The position numbers and the translations under genes are program-made. From assembly GCF_000009625.1 (NCBI RefSeq), contig NC_002678.2, positions 930,001-994,000 of the forward strand: DNA of 64,000 nucleotides. The letters are read 5' to 3'. Position 1 is the stretch's first letter. Each line of letters opens with the position of its first letter. Source of the stretch: Mesorhizobium japonicum MAFF 303099 (GTDB lineage: Bacteria > Pseudomonadota > Alphaproteobacteria > Rhizobiales > Rhizobiaceae). The notes below the pieces were generated by a model. That model did no database searches. It saw only the letters and a program-made list of their open reading frames with translations, and was not told the DNA's origin. Positions 7,402 through 18,060 of this stretch are shown piece after piece.

Positions 7402-7593
7402 TTACGCCTTTGTCCTCTTGGGCTGACCAAGGGTCAGGAAGCCATCCCTTATCAGGTCCAACGCGTCGAGCGCGTCTTCATCCAACAAGTTTGTCAAGGG
7501 CACTCCACCCACGCGCACAACCTTGTCGTTGTCTATGTCGTAGACCTCCCACAGCCCATCACTGACCCTTCGGATTGCGTGCCGTCTCTCCAT
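7402..7593 (-). CDS. Hypothetical small protein (63 aa)
   Basis: A coherent short product: an N-terminal basic stretch, then VSDGLWEVYDIDNDKVVRVGG and an acidic amphipathic C-terminal part (LLDEDALDALDLIRDGFLTLG). It begins with ATG at 7593 without a strong ribosome-binding site. Similar short proteins occur in rhizobia as far as I recall, without known function. It is bordered on both sides by gene fragments, so it may be a survivor of a lost operon. Confidence 0.45.
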   Translation of the reverse strand: MERRHAIRRVSDGLWEVYDIDNDKVVRVGGVPLTNLLDEDALDALDLIRDGFLTLGQPKRTKA

Positions 7594-7692
7594 AAGGGGT
7601 CTCTAATAAACGAGTCACCGAAGCGCCAGCAAGAAAACTCGATCCAAAGAGTTAACGGTGGAAAACCATGCTCGCTTGGCAAGCTCCTGCGA

Positions 7693-7785
7693 ATGACGCA
7701 CAAAGCGGTCGCGTCAAATCAGATCAAACTGGCAATCGAACTTTTCCACGAAGGCGAGTTCGCCGGCGCCATCACCTCAAATCGT
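7693..7785 (+). pseudogene. N-terminal fragment of a conserved hypothetical gene
   Basis: From the ATG at 7693 the first 31 codons read ASNQIKLAIELFHEGEFAGAIT. This pattern (AI.LF..GE.A.AIT) opens a conserved rhizobial protein of unknown role. After about 7785 the reading frame becomes low-quality, and the rest of that protein is not found. The rest of 7594-7878 shows no gene. Confidence 0.35.
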
Positions 7786-7878
7786 CAAGCACTTCCGAAA
7801 GGGAGCTGGCTTGCGTTGTGGTCGAGCGATGCTCGACCACAAGGGCAAAGAGGATGGCAAAGCTTGCCGCTGCCCTGG

Positions 7879-8079
7879 CTACCAGCCCAAGCGGACTATC
7901 CGGGAAAGCTCGGCAATGTCGCCATAGATCATCGAACCCTTGACGAGGAAACATTTGTTACCGAGAACTTTGAAGAGTGGGCTCGACGCGGTGCAAACCG
8001 GCCGGTCCTTGTCCTTGGCCTCGGCATAGCCGATGCTGATGGCAAGGACAGCGATAGCAATCAGTGTCGTCTTGGTCAT
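7879..8079 (-). CDS. Hypothetical small secreted protein (66 aa)
   Basis: MTKTTLIAIAVLAISIGYAEA is a convincing signal peptide with cleavage after AEA. The short mature part has two cysteines (PVCTASS and NKCFLV), possibly a disulphide. No family is recognised. The start is weakly supported by GGGTGG upstream. It lies at the edge of the decayed zone, so it may be vestigial. Confidence 0.4.
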   Translation of the reverse strand: MTKTTLIAIAVLAISIGYAEAKDKDRPVCTASSPLFKVLGNKCFLVKGSMIYGDIAELSRIVRLGW

Positions 8080-8468
8080 ATTGGGCCACCCAAGCCAGCG
8101 AGCCTCTGCGAAACATAGGGAGTAGGTTGCGCGCCTGCGTGCATTAGCATCTGCGCATATAAGGCTTCATCCATCAATTAAATGAAGCGGAGTGATGTTT
8201 GATCCCGCACTAAAAGGGACACGAGCAGAGCTCCGCCAGCGCGCGTTTCCGCCGATGGCGCACAAGCAAAAAAATCAAGGCGGTGAGCCTCACTTCGAAT
8301 GTCGGCTTCATTCCTGACTACGAGGGCCGAAGTCGATTTCCCTACGATTTGCATGAGGGAGGACTTCGGCTGGTGGGTCGAAGGAGCCAATTCATCGCGA
8401 TGTCGCGCCGCTCCCGCTTGCGCGCGGTTGTCCGCCGCGCGATAGATGCGTCGGTTCAGGGAGGACTC
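8080..8468. other. 389 bp without a supported gene
   Basis: The open frames here are extensions or antisense shadows of the cupin gene. The only structure seen is an inverted repeat GCTTCAT/ATGAAGC (8164-8170 and 8182-8188) in an AT-rich stretch, which could be part of a promoter or weak terminator. Confidence 0.4.
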
Positions 8469-8900
8469 ATGCGCAAAATCCTGGTCTCGTCGCTGCTGGC
8501 CGGCGCCGCGCTTTACGCGAATTGCGCTCTGGCACTCGACAGCAGCAGCACGCCTGTCGTCGTCACCCCGCTCGCATCGCGCACCACCACCGCTTCCGGC
8601 CAGCCGATCACGCTGCCGCAGAAGAGCGTGCAGGTGCTGGTGTCGACCTTTGACATCGCGGTGGGCGCGACCTTGCCGGTGCACCGGCACCCCTTCCCGC
8701 GCTATGCCTATGTCGAGGCCGGGACGCTGAAGGTCACCAATGTCGAGTCCGGCAACAGCAACACCTATAAGACCGGCGATTTCATCATCGAAATGATCGG
8801 GCAGTGGCATCAGGCCACCAATATTGGCGATGGCCCGGTCAAGCTCCTGGTCATCGACCAGGTCGAGGAAGGCGCCAAGAACACGGAACTGCGGCAGTAA
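8469..8900 (+). CDS. Secreted cupin-domain protein
   Basis: 143 residues starting at ATG 8469 with a GGGAGGA site; an open frame extends upstream to 8283 but would hide the signal peptide. MRKILVSSLLAGAALYANCALA is a signal peptide. The rest is a single small-barrel cupin: LPVHRHPFPRYAYVEAG carries the metal-binding HxH and a glutamate-containing turn, and GQWHQATNIGDGP has the second-motif histidine. A periplasmic metal- or small-molecule-binding role is expected from the fold. The substrate is unknown. Confidence 0.75.
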   Translation: MRKILVSSLLAGAALYANCALALDSSSTPVVVTPLASRTTTASGQPITLPQKSVQVLVSTFDIAVGATLPVHRHPFPRYAYVEAGTLKVTNVESGNSNTYKTGDFIIEMIGQWHQATNIGDGPVKLLVIDQVEEGAKNTELRQ

Positions 8901-9003
8901 CCGCCAAGCGCCGCACTCACGCGCCGAAAGGCGGAGGGCAACGCGCCGCCCGCCTTCCCGCTCCGCAGCGGATAACCATCTTGCCCTAGCGCAGGACCGG
9001 CGC

Positions 9004-9459
9004 TCAGCCCCAGGTGCCGACGATCTGTCGTGTCGTCGCGTTCAGCCGGTTGAAGGCGTTGATCAGGGCGATCTGGACAACCAGAGCTGCAAGCGCCTTT
9101 TCATCATAGTGGCGGGCGGCTTCGTCCCAGACATCGTCCGGCACGGCGTCGGGCCGGTCGGCGAGCCTCGTGCCGGCCTCGGCCAGCGCCAGGGCCGCCC
9201 GTTCGGCGTCGGTGAAGTAGGGCGTCTCGCGCCATGCCGCCAACGCAAAGATGCGCTCGTCCTTCTCGCCGGCCTTCTTCAGCTCGCGGGCGTGCATGTC
9301 GACGCAGAGGCTGCAGGCATTGATCTGGCTGGCGCGCAGATGAATGAGCTTGCGCGTCACATAGGGTATATCGGCTGCCTCGGTCGACTTGTCCAACGCC
9401 AGCAGCGCCTGCAGGGCGCCTGGGATGAGCATCACGGGATTCTTGAGTCTGGCTTGCAT
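9004..9459 (-). CDS. Carboxymuconolactone decarboxylase/AhpD-like protein
   Basis: 151 residues behind a strong AAGGAGAAGACT leader. The core is LRASQINACSLCVDMHAREL, with the CxxC-xxxH redox site (here CSLCVDMH) typical of AhpD-like alkylhydroperoxidase cores, followed by KKAGEKDERIFALAAWRE. Such proteins form helical oligomers and reduce peroxides or act on lactones. The exact substrate cannot be read from sequence. Transcription is divergent from cutC, with a short palindrome between them. Confidence 0.85.
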   Translation of the reverse strand: MQARLKNPVMLIPGALQALLALDKSTEAADIPYVTRKLIHLRASQINACSLCVDMHARELKKAGEKDERIFALAAWRETPYFTDAERAALALAEAGTRLADRPDAVPDDVWDEAARHYDEKALAALVVQIALINAFNRLNATTRQIVGTWG

Positions 9460-9608
9460 AGTCTTCTCCTTTTGAAGCGTTTCGTCAGGACGTGTTTTGC
9501 CGAGCCCGGAAGCAGCGCATCCCGGATTTCAGCAGATGGAATTTCGGCTGCCGCCGCACGGCCACCGGCCAATCAATAACCGGGCGGCTATGGATTACTC
9601 ATAACTCT

Positions 9609-9624
9609 ACAGTTATAAGACTGT
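9609..9624. promoter_or_regulatory. Palindrome between the AhpD-like gene and cutC
   Basis: ACAGT-TATAAG-ACTGT, a perfect 5-bp inverted repeat with a six-base AT-rich spacer in an otherwise GC-rich region. A small dimeric repressor could bind here. No cognate regulator gene is adjacent, so the role is inferred. Confidence 0.35.
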
Positions 9625-9714
9625 CAAGCTGGGAAATGTCGCCTGGTCCAAACGGCGGTGCGCCGTTCACGCTTTCGCGCTAGCCGCCCGGGTGCTAGGG
9701 CTTTGCGCAACATC

Positions 9715-10491
9715 ATGGACTGGATCGACCCCTTGACCACGGAAACCCGCCTGCCCCTGATCGAAATCTGTGTAGAAGGCATCGATGGCCTGCTCGCCGC
9801 GCAGGCTGCCGGCGCCGACCGGGTCGAACTGTGCGCCAGCCTCGTCGAGGGCGGCATCACACCGAGCCTCGGCACGGTGCGCGCCGCTCTCGACCAGGCG
9901 ACCGTGCCGTTTCACGTCATGGTGCGGCCGCGCGGCGGCGATTTTCTCTACAGCGAGACCGAATACCGCTCGATGCTCGCCGATGTCGCGGCACTGCGCG
10001 ATCTCGGCGTGCCCGGCGTGGTGTTTGGCTGCCTGAACGCCGACGGCACCATCGACGAGAAGCGCATGGGCGAACTGACGGAGGCCGCCGGCCCCCTGAA
10101 CGTCACTTGCCATCGCGCCTTCGACATGACACGCGACCCGGCCGAGGCGCTGGAGGCGCTGATCCGCTGCAAGGTCGGCCGCGTGCTGACCAGCGGCCAA
10201 CGCGACAGCGCGATCGAAGGCCTGCCCTTGCTGGCCGATCTGGTGCGGCAGGCCGGCGACCGCATCATCATCCTCGGTTGCGGCGGGCTTGATCTCGCAA
10301 ACATCGCCGAGGTGCGCCGAAAGACCGGGCTGGCCGAAATGCATTTTGCCGCGCTGAAGGACGTGCCAAGCACCATGCGCTACCGCAATCCCAAGGTCGG
10401 CATGGGCGGCTCCGATCTCGACCGCGAGTACCGCAACACATTAACCGACACACCGCTGGTGGCGGCGACGATCGCGGCGGCCAAGGCATGA
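9715..10491 (+). CDS. cutC: CutC-family copper homeostasis protein
   Basis: 258 residues of the CutC TIM-barrel family. Characteristic stretches are IEICVEGIDGLLAAQAAGAD near the N-terminus, ELCASLVEGGITPS, VMVRPRGGDFLYS, VTCHRAFDMTRDP and RVLTSGQ. Cytosolic; historically linked to copper tolerance, although the biochemical role is unsettled. The upstream ATG-less part of the frame (from 9658) is not needed. Its TGA overlaps the ATG of the following GNAT gene (ATGA), so the two are translationally coupled. Confidence 0.9.
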   Translation: MDWIDPLTTETRLPLIEICVEGIDGLLAAQAAGADRVELCASLVEGGITPSLGTVRAALDQATVPFHVMVRPRGGDFLYSETEYRSMLADVAALRDLGVPGVVFGCLNADGTIDEKRMGELTEAAGPLNVTCHRAFDMTRDPAEALEALIRCKVGRVLTSGQRDSAIEGLPLLADLVRQAGDRIIILGCGGLDLANIAEVRRKTGLAEMHFAALKDVPSTMRYRNPKVGMGGSDLDREYRNTLTDTPLVAATIAAAKA

Positions 10492-10976
10492 CCTCGCCGA
10501 TAGACCGTATAGCGCCAGGCGACGAAGCGGACATATTGGCGCTCAACAACGAGCATGCCGCCGAACTGTCCTGGCTCGAAGCCGAACGGCTGTCGTTCCT
10601 GCTCGGCGAGGCATTCTACGCACGCCGCATCGGCGATCTCGAAGCATTCATCATGACCTTCGACCAGGAAGCCAATTACGACAGCCCGAACTTCCTCTGG
10701 TTTTGCGAACGCTACGAACGCTTCATCTATGTCGATCGCGTCGTCGTGGCGGCGCATGCACGGGGCCGCGGCCATGCGCGCCGGCTGTATCAGGACCTGT
10801 TCGAGCACGCAGAGCGCGCCGGCTACATGCTGGTCACCTGCGAGGTCAACGCCGATCCGCCCAACCCTGCCTCGGATGCCTTCCACGCCGCGCTGGGTTT
10901 CACCGAAGTCGGCGACGCGGTGATCCACGGTGGCAAGAAAGTGGTGCGTTATTACGTCAAGCAGATCGTCGCCTGA
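10488..10976 (+). CDS. GNAT-family N-acetyltransferase
   Basis: 162 residues. The acetyl-CoA pyrophosphate loop is VVVAAHARGRGHARRLYQDL (R/Q-x-x-G-x-G/A type) and the C-terminal beta-strand motif is AALGFTEVGD. The ATGA overlap with cutC implies a two-gene operon. The acceptor substrate is unknown. Confidence 0.85.
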   Translation: MTSPIDRIAPGDEADILALNNEHAAELSWLEAERLSFLLGEAFYARRIGDLEAFIMTFDQEANYDSPNFLWFCERYERFIYVDRVVVAAHARGRGHARRLYQDLFEHAERAGYMLVTCEVNADPPNPASDAFHAALGFTEVGDAVIHGGKKVVRYYVKQIVA

Positions 10977-11036
10977 TGCTAGCCTCATAAAGAAGACACC
11001 TCTAATATACGCGTTCCACCAAATGGAGGAACCGCG

Positions 11037-11534
11037 ATGCCTAGCAACGTCTTCCGCTTCGACGAAAGCTGGGACATTCCCGAAGGCACGCCGCAGCAAG
11101 TGTGGGACGTTCTCTCCGACGCCGAACTGCTGCCGCTCTGGTGGGGCGAGGTCTACAAGGAAGTGGTGCCGCTCGATGGCAAGGGCAAGGCGTCCGTCGG
11201 CTCGCGGGCAAGGGCACGGGCGCGGGGCGCCCTGCCCTATGAACTGAACTTCATCATCGAGGCCGCCGAACTCGAGCCTGGCCGGCTGGTCGTCGTGAAA
11301 ACCTTTGGCGACTTCGACGGGCTGTGGCGGGCCGAACTGTCGCCGTCGGGCAGCGGGACCCATGTCCAACTGACCTGGCAGGTCACGGTCGAGAGGCCGA
11401 TCCTCAAATTCCTGGCACCTCTGCTGCGGCCGGCCTTCGCCTGGAATCATCGCTGGACAACGCCGCGCGGCGAAGCCGGTCTGCGGCGCTACCTCAGGCT
11501 CGCAACAACAGTGCCTCGGCGCGATGAGGCCTAA
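11037..11534 (+). CDS. SRPBCC-fold (START-like) protein
   Basis: 165 residues from an ATG preceded by TGGAGGA. It opens with a helix-grip pattern: [20 protein letters not shown] then [11 protein letters not shown], typical of polyketide cyclase/dehydrase-type SRPBCC proteins, which bind hydrophobic ligands. No catalytic residues can be assigned. The stop abuts the convergent acyltransferase gene with no spacer. Confidence 0.75.
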   Translation: MPSNVFRFDESWDIPEGTPQQVWDVLSDAELLPLWWGEVYKEVVPLDGKGKASVGSRARARARGALPYELNFIIEAAELEPGRLVVVKTFGDFDGLWRAELSPSGSGTHVQLTWQVTVERPILKFLAPLLRPAFAWNHRWTTPRGEAGLRRYLRLATTVPRRDEA

Positions 11535-12557
11535 TCACCAATTGCGGTTCAACCATTCACGCGCCGGCCGCTCGACGAGGTAGTAGCTGCAGAGCGCGCA
11601 GGCAAAGACCCCGACCAGCATCGGCCATGGGCTGATGCCTTGCTCATAGACGAATTTGTAGAAGGGCTGCTGCCACAGATAGAGCGAGTATGACCACAGG
11701 CCCAACGTCGCCATGGGCCACGACGAGAGCAAATTGGAAAAAATTGGCGTGCTGAAATCGAGCGCATTGACGGCCAGCGCCAGCAGCGGCACCGCCAGGA
11801 GATAGTGGATCGGCGTCGGCACCGGGTCCATGAACAGCAGAACCGCGCCCGCCGCCGCTGCCAGGGCGACATAAGACCCTTTCAGCACCGCCGGCAGCCG
11901 GCCTTCGGCCTTGAGCAGGCAGATCGAAGCTGACAGCAGGATCGAGGCGATGTGCACATCGGTGCGCCAGTAGGTAGCCTCGTAATCCAGCCCGAACACC
12001 CAGTACGACACCGCGCCATTGGCCATGGCGAGCAAGGCCAGCGCTAGCAGCAAAGGGATGACGCGGTCGCGGCTGGAGAGGAGCGCGCTGATCAGCGCCA
12101 GGATGATGTAGGCATGCTCCTCCACGCAAAGCGACCAGATATGGTCGAGCGCCCCGGCCCGTGTGACGAGAATTCCGGCGTAATTGTAGGTGAAAGTCAG
12201 CGCTGTCAGCGCCGCCTTCCATTTGAAGGCGATGAACGTGCCGGAGAGCGCAATCATGGAGATGACGACGAACACCAGAAGCGCCGGGTAGATGCGCGAG
12301 AAGCGGCGTTTGAAGAACTTCTTCAGCGGGTAGCGTTCGATGAAAAGGATCTCGGCCATTAGCCGGCCGCTCAGCACGAAGAAGAATTCGACGCCGAGCA
12401 CACCCAGATTGATTCCGGGTACCGGGAAGAAATGGCCGATCAGCACCAGGGCAATCGACAGGCCGCGCCAGCCGTCGAGATAGGCCAATCTTGTTCTGGC
12501 TGATCGGTCGACGACGGATCGGGATGGAACCATCTGGGTGGCGGTAATTTCGGACAT
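11535..12557 (-). CDS. Membrane acyltransferase 3 family protein
   Basis: 340 residues from ATG 12557 (AAGGGATC leader); upstream in-frame sequence lacks coding character. About ten membrane segments. The N-terminal signature LAYLDGWRGLSIALVLIGHF contains the conserved R and H of acyltransferase-3 (OafA/NodX-like) enzymes, and LGVLGVEFFFVLSG is the second family motif. Such enzymes O-acetylate or acylate cell-surface or secreted sugars. It stands alone between convergent and divergent neighbours, so the target is unknown. Confidence 0.85.
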   Translation of the reverse strand: MSEITATQMVPSRSVVDRSARTRLAYLDGWRGLSIALVLIGHFFPVPGINLGVLGVEFFFVLSGRLMAEILFIERYPLKKFFKRRFSRIYPALLVFVVISMIALSGTFIAFKWKAALTALTFTYNYAGILVTRAGALDHIWSLCVEEHAYIILALISALLSSRDRVIPLLLALALLAMANGAVSYWVFGLDYEATYWRTDVHIASILLSASICLLKAEGRLPAVLKGSYVALAAAAGAVLLFMDPVPTPIHYLLAVPLLALAVNALDFSTPIFSNLLSSWPMATLGLWSYSLYLWQQPFYKFVYEQGISPWPMLVGVFACALCSYYLVERPAREWLNRNW

Positions 12558-12780
12558 GCCGATCCCTTCGCATTGGCATGCGAAAGGGCACGGCGGTACA
12601 TGTCCGAACCCGGCTCGCATTCCCGCCCCGACCCATACTGCAGTGCAATATAAGTTTGTGCAAGTGCGAGATTGGCGGCGATGCGGTTCCTTTGGCAGCA
12701 AGCTCCGGAAAGGCTTCGGGCAAAGGAGCGGTCCCGCGGCGTTCCTTCACGAGCCGCACGGCTACACCACCGCCCACGAA

Positions 12781-12803
12781 AAAGGGGCCAAGATGGCCCC
12801 TTT
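12781..12803 (-). terminator. Rho-independent terminator of the molybdenum hydroxylase operon
   Basis: A perfect 10-bp stem AAAGGGGCCA/TGGCCCCTTT with a three-base loop. On the minus strand it is followed by TTTTTC. It lies 20 bp past the stop of the medium-subunit gene. Confidence 0.85.
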
Positions 12804-12823
12804 CCTGTCGGCAACCGATGCTG

Positions 12824-13621
12824 TCAGGCGTTGGCTGCCGCCACCGCGCGCTTGGCCATGACCACGATCAGATTGGCGCGGTAGTCGGCGGAAGCGTGGA
12901 TGTCGCTCATCAGGTTCTTCGCCGGCACTTTCACGCCGGCGAGCGATGCGGCGTCGAAATTCTTCGCAAGGGCTGCCTCGATCTCCTTCGAGCGGAAGAC
13001 CCCGTCGTCGCCGGCGCCGGTCACGGCGACGCTGACGCCGTCCTTGCCCTTGGCCACGAACACGCCGACGATCGCGTAACGCGAGGCCGGGTTGCGGAAT
13101 TTCTCGTAAGCCGCCTTGGCCGGGGCGGTGAAGGAGACCGCCGTTATGATCTCGCCATCCTTCAAGGCCGTTTCGAACAGGCCTTTGAAGAACTTGTCGG
13201 CCGATATCTCGCGCTTGTTGGTGACGATCGTGGCGCCCAGCGCCAGAAGTGCCGCGGGATAGTCGGCCGCCGGATCGTTGTTGGCGATCGAACCGCCGAT
13301 CGTGCCCTTGTGGCGCACCGCCGGGTCACCGATCAGCGACGCCAGATGGGCAAGCGCCGGGCAGGCCTTCTTGAGTTTCTCGTCGTTGGAGACGTCGAAA
13401 TGCGTGGTAGCCGCGCCGATGGTGACCGTCTTTCCCGACACCTTGACGCCCTGCATCTCCTTGATGTGCGACAGATCGACGAGATCGGAAGGGGCCGCCA
13501 GCCGCGTCTTCATAGCGGGGATCAGCGTCATGCCGCCGGACAGCAGCTTGGCGTCGCCGTTCTTCACCAGCTTGGCGGCATCCGCGACCGAGGCGGCACG
13601 GTGGTAGTTGACCGAATACAT
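12824..13621 (-). CDS. CO-dehydrogenase-type FAD-binding (medium) subunit
   Basis: 265 residues of the CoxM/CutM family. It carries the FAD-binding patterns [17 protein letters not shown] and [20 protein letters not shown] (xanthine-oxidase-like FAD domain), plus the C-terminal CODH flavoprotein domain. It passes electrons from the iron-sulphur subunit to quinone or another acceptor. Last gene of an S-L-M operon, 12 bp after the large-subunit stop. Confidence 0.9.
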   Translation of the reverse strand: MYSVNYHRAASVADAAKLVKNGDAKLLSGGMTLIPAMKTRLAAPSDLVDLSHIKEMQGVKVSGKTVTIGAATTHFDVSNDEKLKKACPALAHLASLIGDPAVRHKGTIGGSIANNDPAADYPAALLALGATIVTNKREISADKFFKGLFETALKDGEIITAVSFTAPAKAAYEKFRNPASRYAIVGVFVAKGKDGVSVAVTGAGDDGVFRSKEIEAALAKNFDAASLAGVKVPAKNLMSDIHASADYRANLIVVMAKRAVAAANA

Positions 13622-13633
13622 GGTTGTTCCTCC

Positions 13634-15982
<2,349 letters not shown>

Positions 15983-16017
15983 AAGAAATTCCTCCCGAGA
16001 TTGTAGGGGAGTAGGTG

Positions 16018-16091
16018 AGTAGGGCAGTACGGCAGTACGGGAAAACTGGTTCCGGTTCCCTACTGCCCTACTGCCTTACTGCCCTACTGCC
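16018..16091. repeat. Heptad repeat (TACTGCC)n with an inverted partner
   Basis: Between the small- and large-subunit genes the right arm (16061-16091) is four successive TACTGCC-type heptads. The left arm (16018-16040) is the approximate reverse complement (GTAGGGCAGTACGGCAGTA). Transcribed, this folds into a long imperfect hairpin inside the operon. A degenerate heptad pair (CTACTGCCTTGCC) also lies near 36003, just after the start codon side of hmuS. Confidence 0.7.
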
Positions 16092-16095
16092 TCGT

Positions 16096-16596
<501 letters not shown>

Positions 16597-16909
16597 GAAT
16601 CCTCCCTGGGTATCAACCTTGGTCATCACGCTGCCGACGCGCCGCTGGCACTTCGGCCATGCGTCATTCGTACACCGCACAACGCACAAAAAACAGCGCG
16701 ACGGAAAAGGCGGATCATTGTACTTTCGGTCATGGCCAAGGCCGAAGGCGCATTCCCCTCGCCCCATTGCCAAAACACCGATTGGAAGCAACAATATCCT
16801 TCGACGCCTGCGCGCCAGAAGCCTGTAAAAACAGCCGCGTATAAAAGAGCGTCGGAGGAAATGCGGGAGAACGCCGCTGACCAGTTCACGGACGCGCTAC
16901 GCCTGCGGC
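16597..16909. other. Divergent intergenic region between the small-subunit and FIST genes
   Basis: 313 bp with no supported gene. It must hold the promoters for the molybdenum hydroxylase operon (leftward) and the FIST gene (rightward). I see no clear palindrome or sigma-70 pair. Confidence 0.4.
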
Positions 16910-18046
16910 TTGTCGGCGCTGACCACGGATGAGCCCGACCCGGTTGCTTTCGCTCGCGCGGTGGCCAGCGAGGCCGCGGCAATCGACGCTGGTTTTGCCC
17001 TCGTGTTCTTTTCCCAGAGCCTTGTCGAGGCCGGCGCCCTGTCGCGGGCGCTCTCGGTGCATGCGCCGGGGCTCCACCATGCCGGCTGCTCCACCGCCGG
17101 CGAGATCACGCCGCAGGGGCTCGAGGAAGGCCACATGCTGGCGATGCTGCTTCCCTCGGCGGCGTTCACCGCGGTCAGCGCCATGGTCGACAATCTATCC
17201 TCGTCGGGCATGGACAGGATCACAGGCGAGGTCGAGGCCTTGCGGCGCGCCCTGCGCGTCCGGGTGGGCGGCGAGCGGACCAGGAACACCTTCGCGCTCT
17301 GCTTCATCGATGGGCTGTCCTATGCCGAGGAAGCGGTCAGTTCGGCCATCCACTGGGGCCTTGACGACATACCGCTGCTCGGCGGCTCGGCCGGCGACGA
17401 TCTGAAATTCGAAACGACGCGGCTGATCTCGAATGGCAGGGTCACCTCGGACAGCGCCATCATCGTGCTGATCGCCACGGAAATTCCGTTCCACGTTTTC
17501 AAGACCGACAATTTCGTTCCGACCGACGAAAAACTGGTGGTCACTGCGTCCGATGCCGATCACCGCATCGTGCGCGAGTTCAACGCCACCAATGCGGCGG
17601 AAGAATATGCCGCTTCCGTCGGCATCGTCCCGCAGACCCTGACGCCGCTGAGCTTCGCCTCGCATCCGGTGGTGGTGAAGGTGGGCGGCGAGTATTACTG
17701 CCGCTCGATCCAGAAGATGCACGCGGACGGCTCGCTGTCTTTCTTCTGCGCCATCGACGACGGAGTCGTGCTGTCGATCGCCCAGCCAAAGGACATGGTG
17801 GAATCGACACGCGCGGCCCTGCGCGAGGTCGAGGAGAGGCTGGGCGGCATCGACCTGATCCTCGGCTTCGACTGCGTGCTGCGCCGGCTCGATGCGCGCA
17901 ACCGCCAGGTCTTTCGTGACATTTCGGAACTCTACCGGGTCAACAATGTCGTCGGCTTCGGCACCTATGGCGAACAGTATCGGTCGATGCACCTCAACCA
18001 GACTTTCACCGGCATCGCCTTCGGCGAACGGCAAGCGGCAGAATAA
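16910..18046 (+). CDS. FIST-domain sensory protein
   Basis: 378 residues, with FIST N- and C-terminal domains throughout. Recognisable stretches are HHAGCSTAGEITPQG, DDIPLLGGSAGDDLKFE and VVGFGTYGEQY near the end. FIST domains are predicted small-ligand (amino-acid-like) sensors. No transmembrane helix is seen. The start is a TTG at 16910, because no ATG or GTG lies between the upstream stop and the domain. The hybrid kinase gene follows after 14 bp, so the protein probably feeds ligand information to that kinase. Confidence 0.85.
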   Translation: MSALTTDEPDPVAFARAVASEAAAIDAGFALVFFSQSLVEAGALSRALSVHAPGLHHAGCSTAGEITPQGLEEGHMLAMLLPSAAFTAVSAMVDNLSSSGMDRITGEVEALRRALRVRVGGERTRNTFALCFIDGLSYAEEAVSSAIHWGLDDIPLLGGSAGDDLKFETTRLISNGRVTSDSAIIVLIATEIPFHVFKTDNFVPTDEKLVVTASDADHRIVREFNATNAAEEYAASVGIVPQTLTPLSFASHPVVVKVGGEYYCRSIQKMHADGSLSFFCAIDDGVVLSIAQPKDMVESTRAALREVEERLGGIDLILGFDCVLRRLDARNRQVFRDISELYRVNNVVGFGTYGEQYRSMHLNQTFTGIAFGERQAAE

Positions 18047-18060
18047 GGCGGCGCTATAAG

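Noticed and set aside
7011..7430. A 139-residue minus-strand protein
   Set aside because: Only its middle matches an AbiEi domain; the two ends do not fit and the normal ending lies in another frame, so it is treated as a remnant.
8283..8468. An upstream start for the cupin gene
   Set aside because: It would place 62 residues before a clear signal peptide; the ATG at 8469 has a strong ribosome-binding site.
16061..16091. CRISPR-like short repeats
   Set aside because: The TACTGCC heptads are contiguous without spacers; no cas gene is present. No CRISPR array was seen anywhere in the window.
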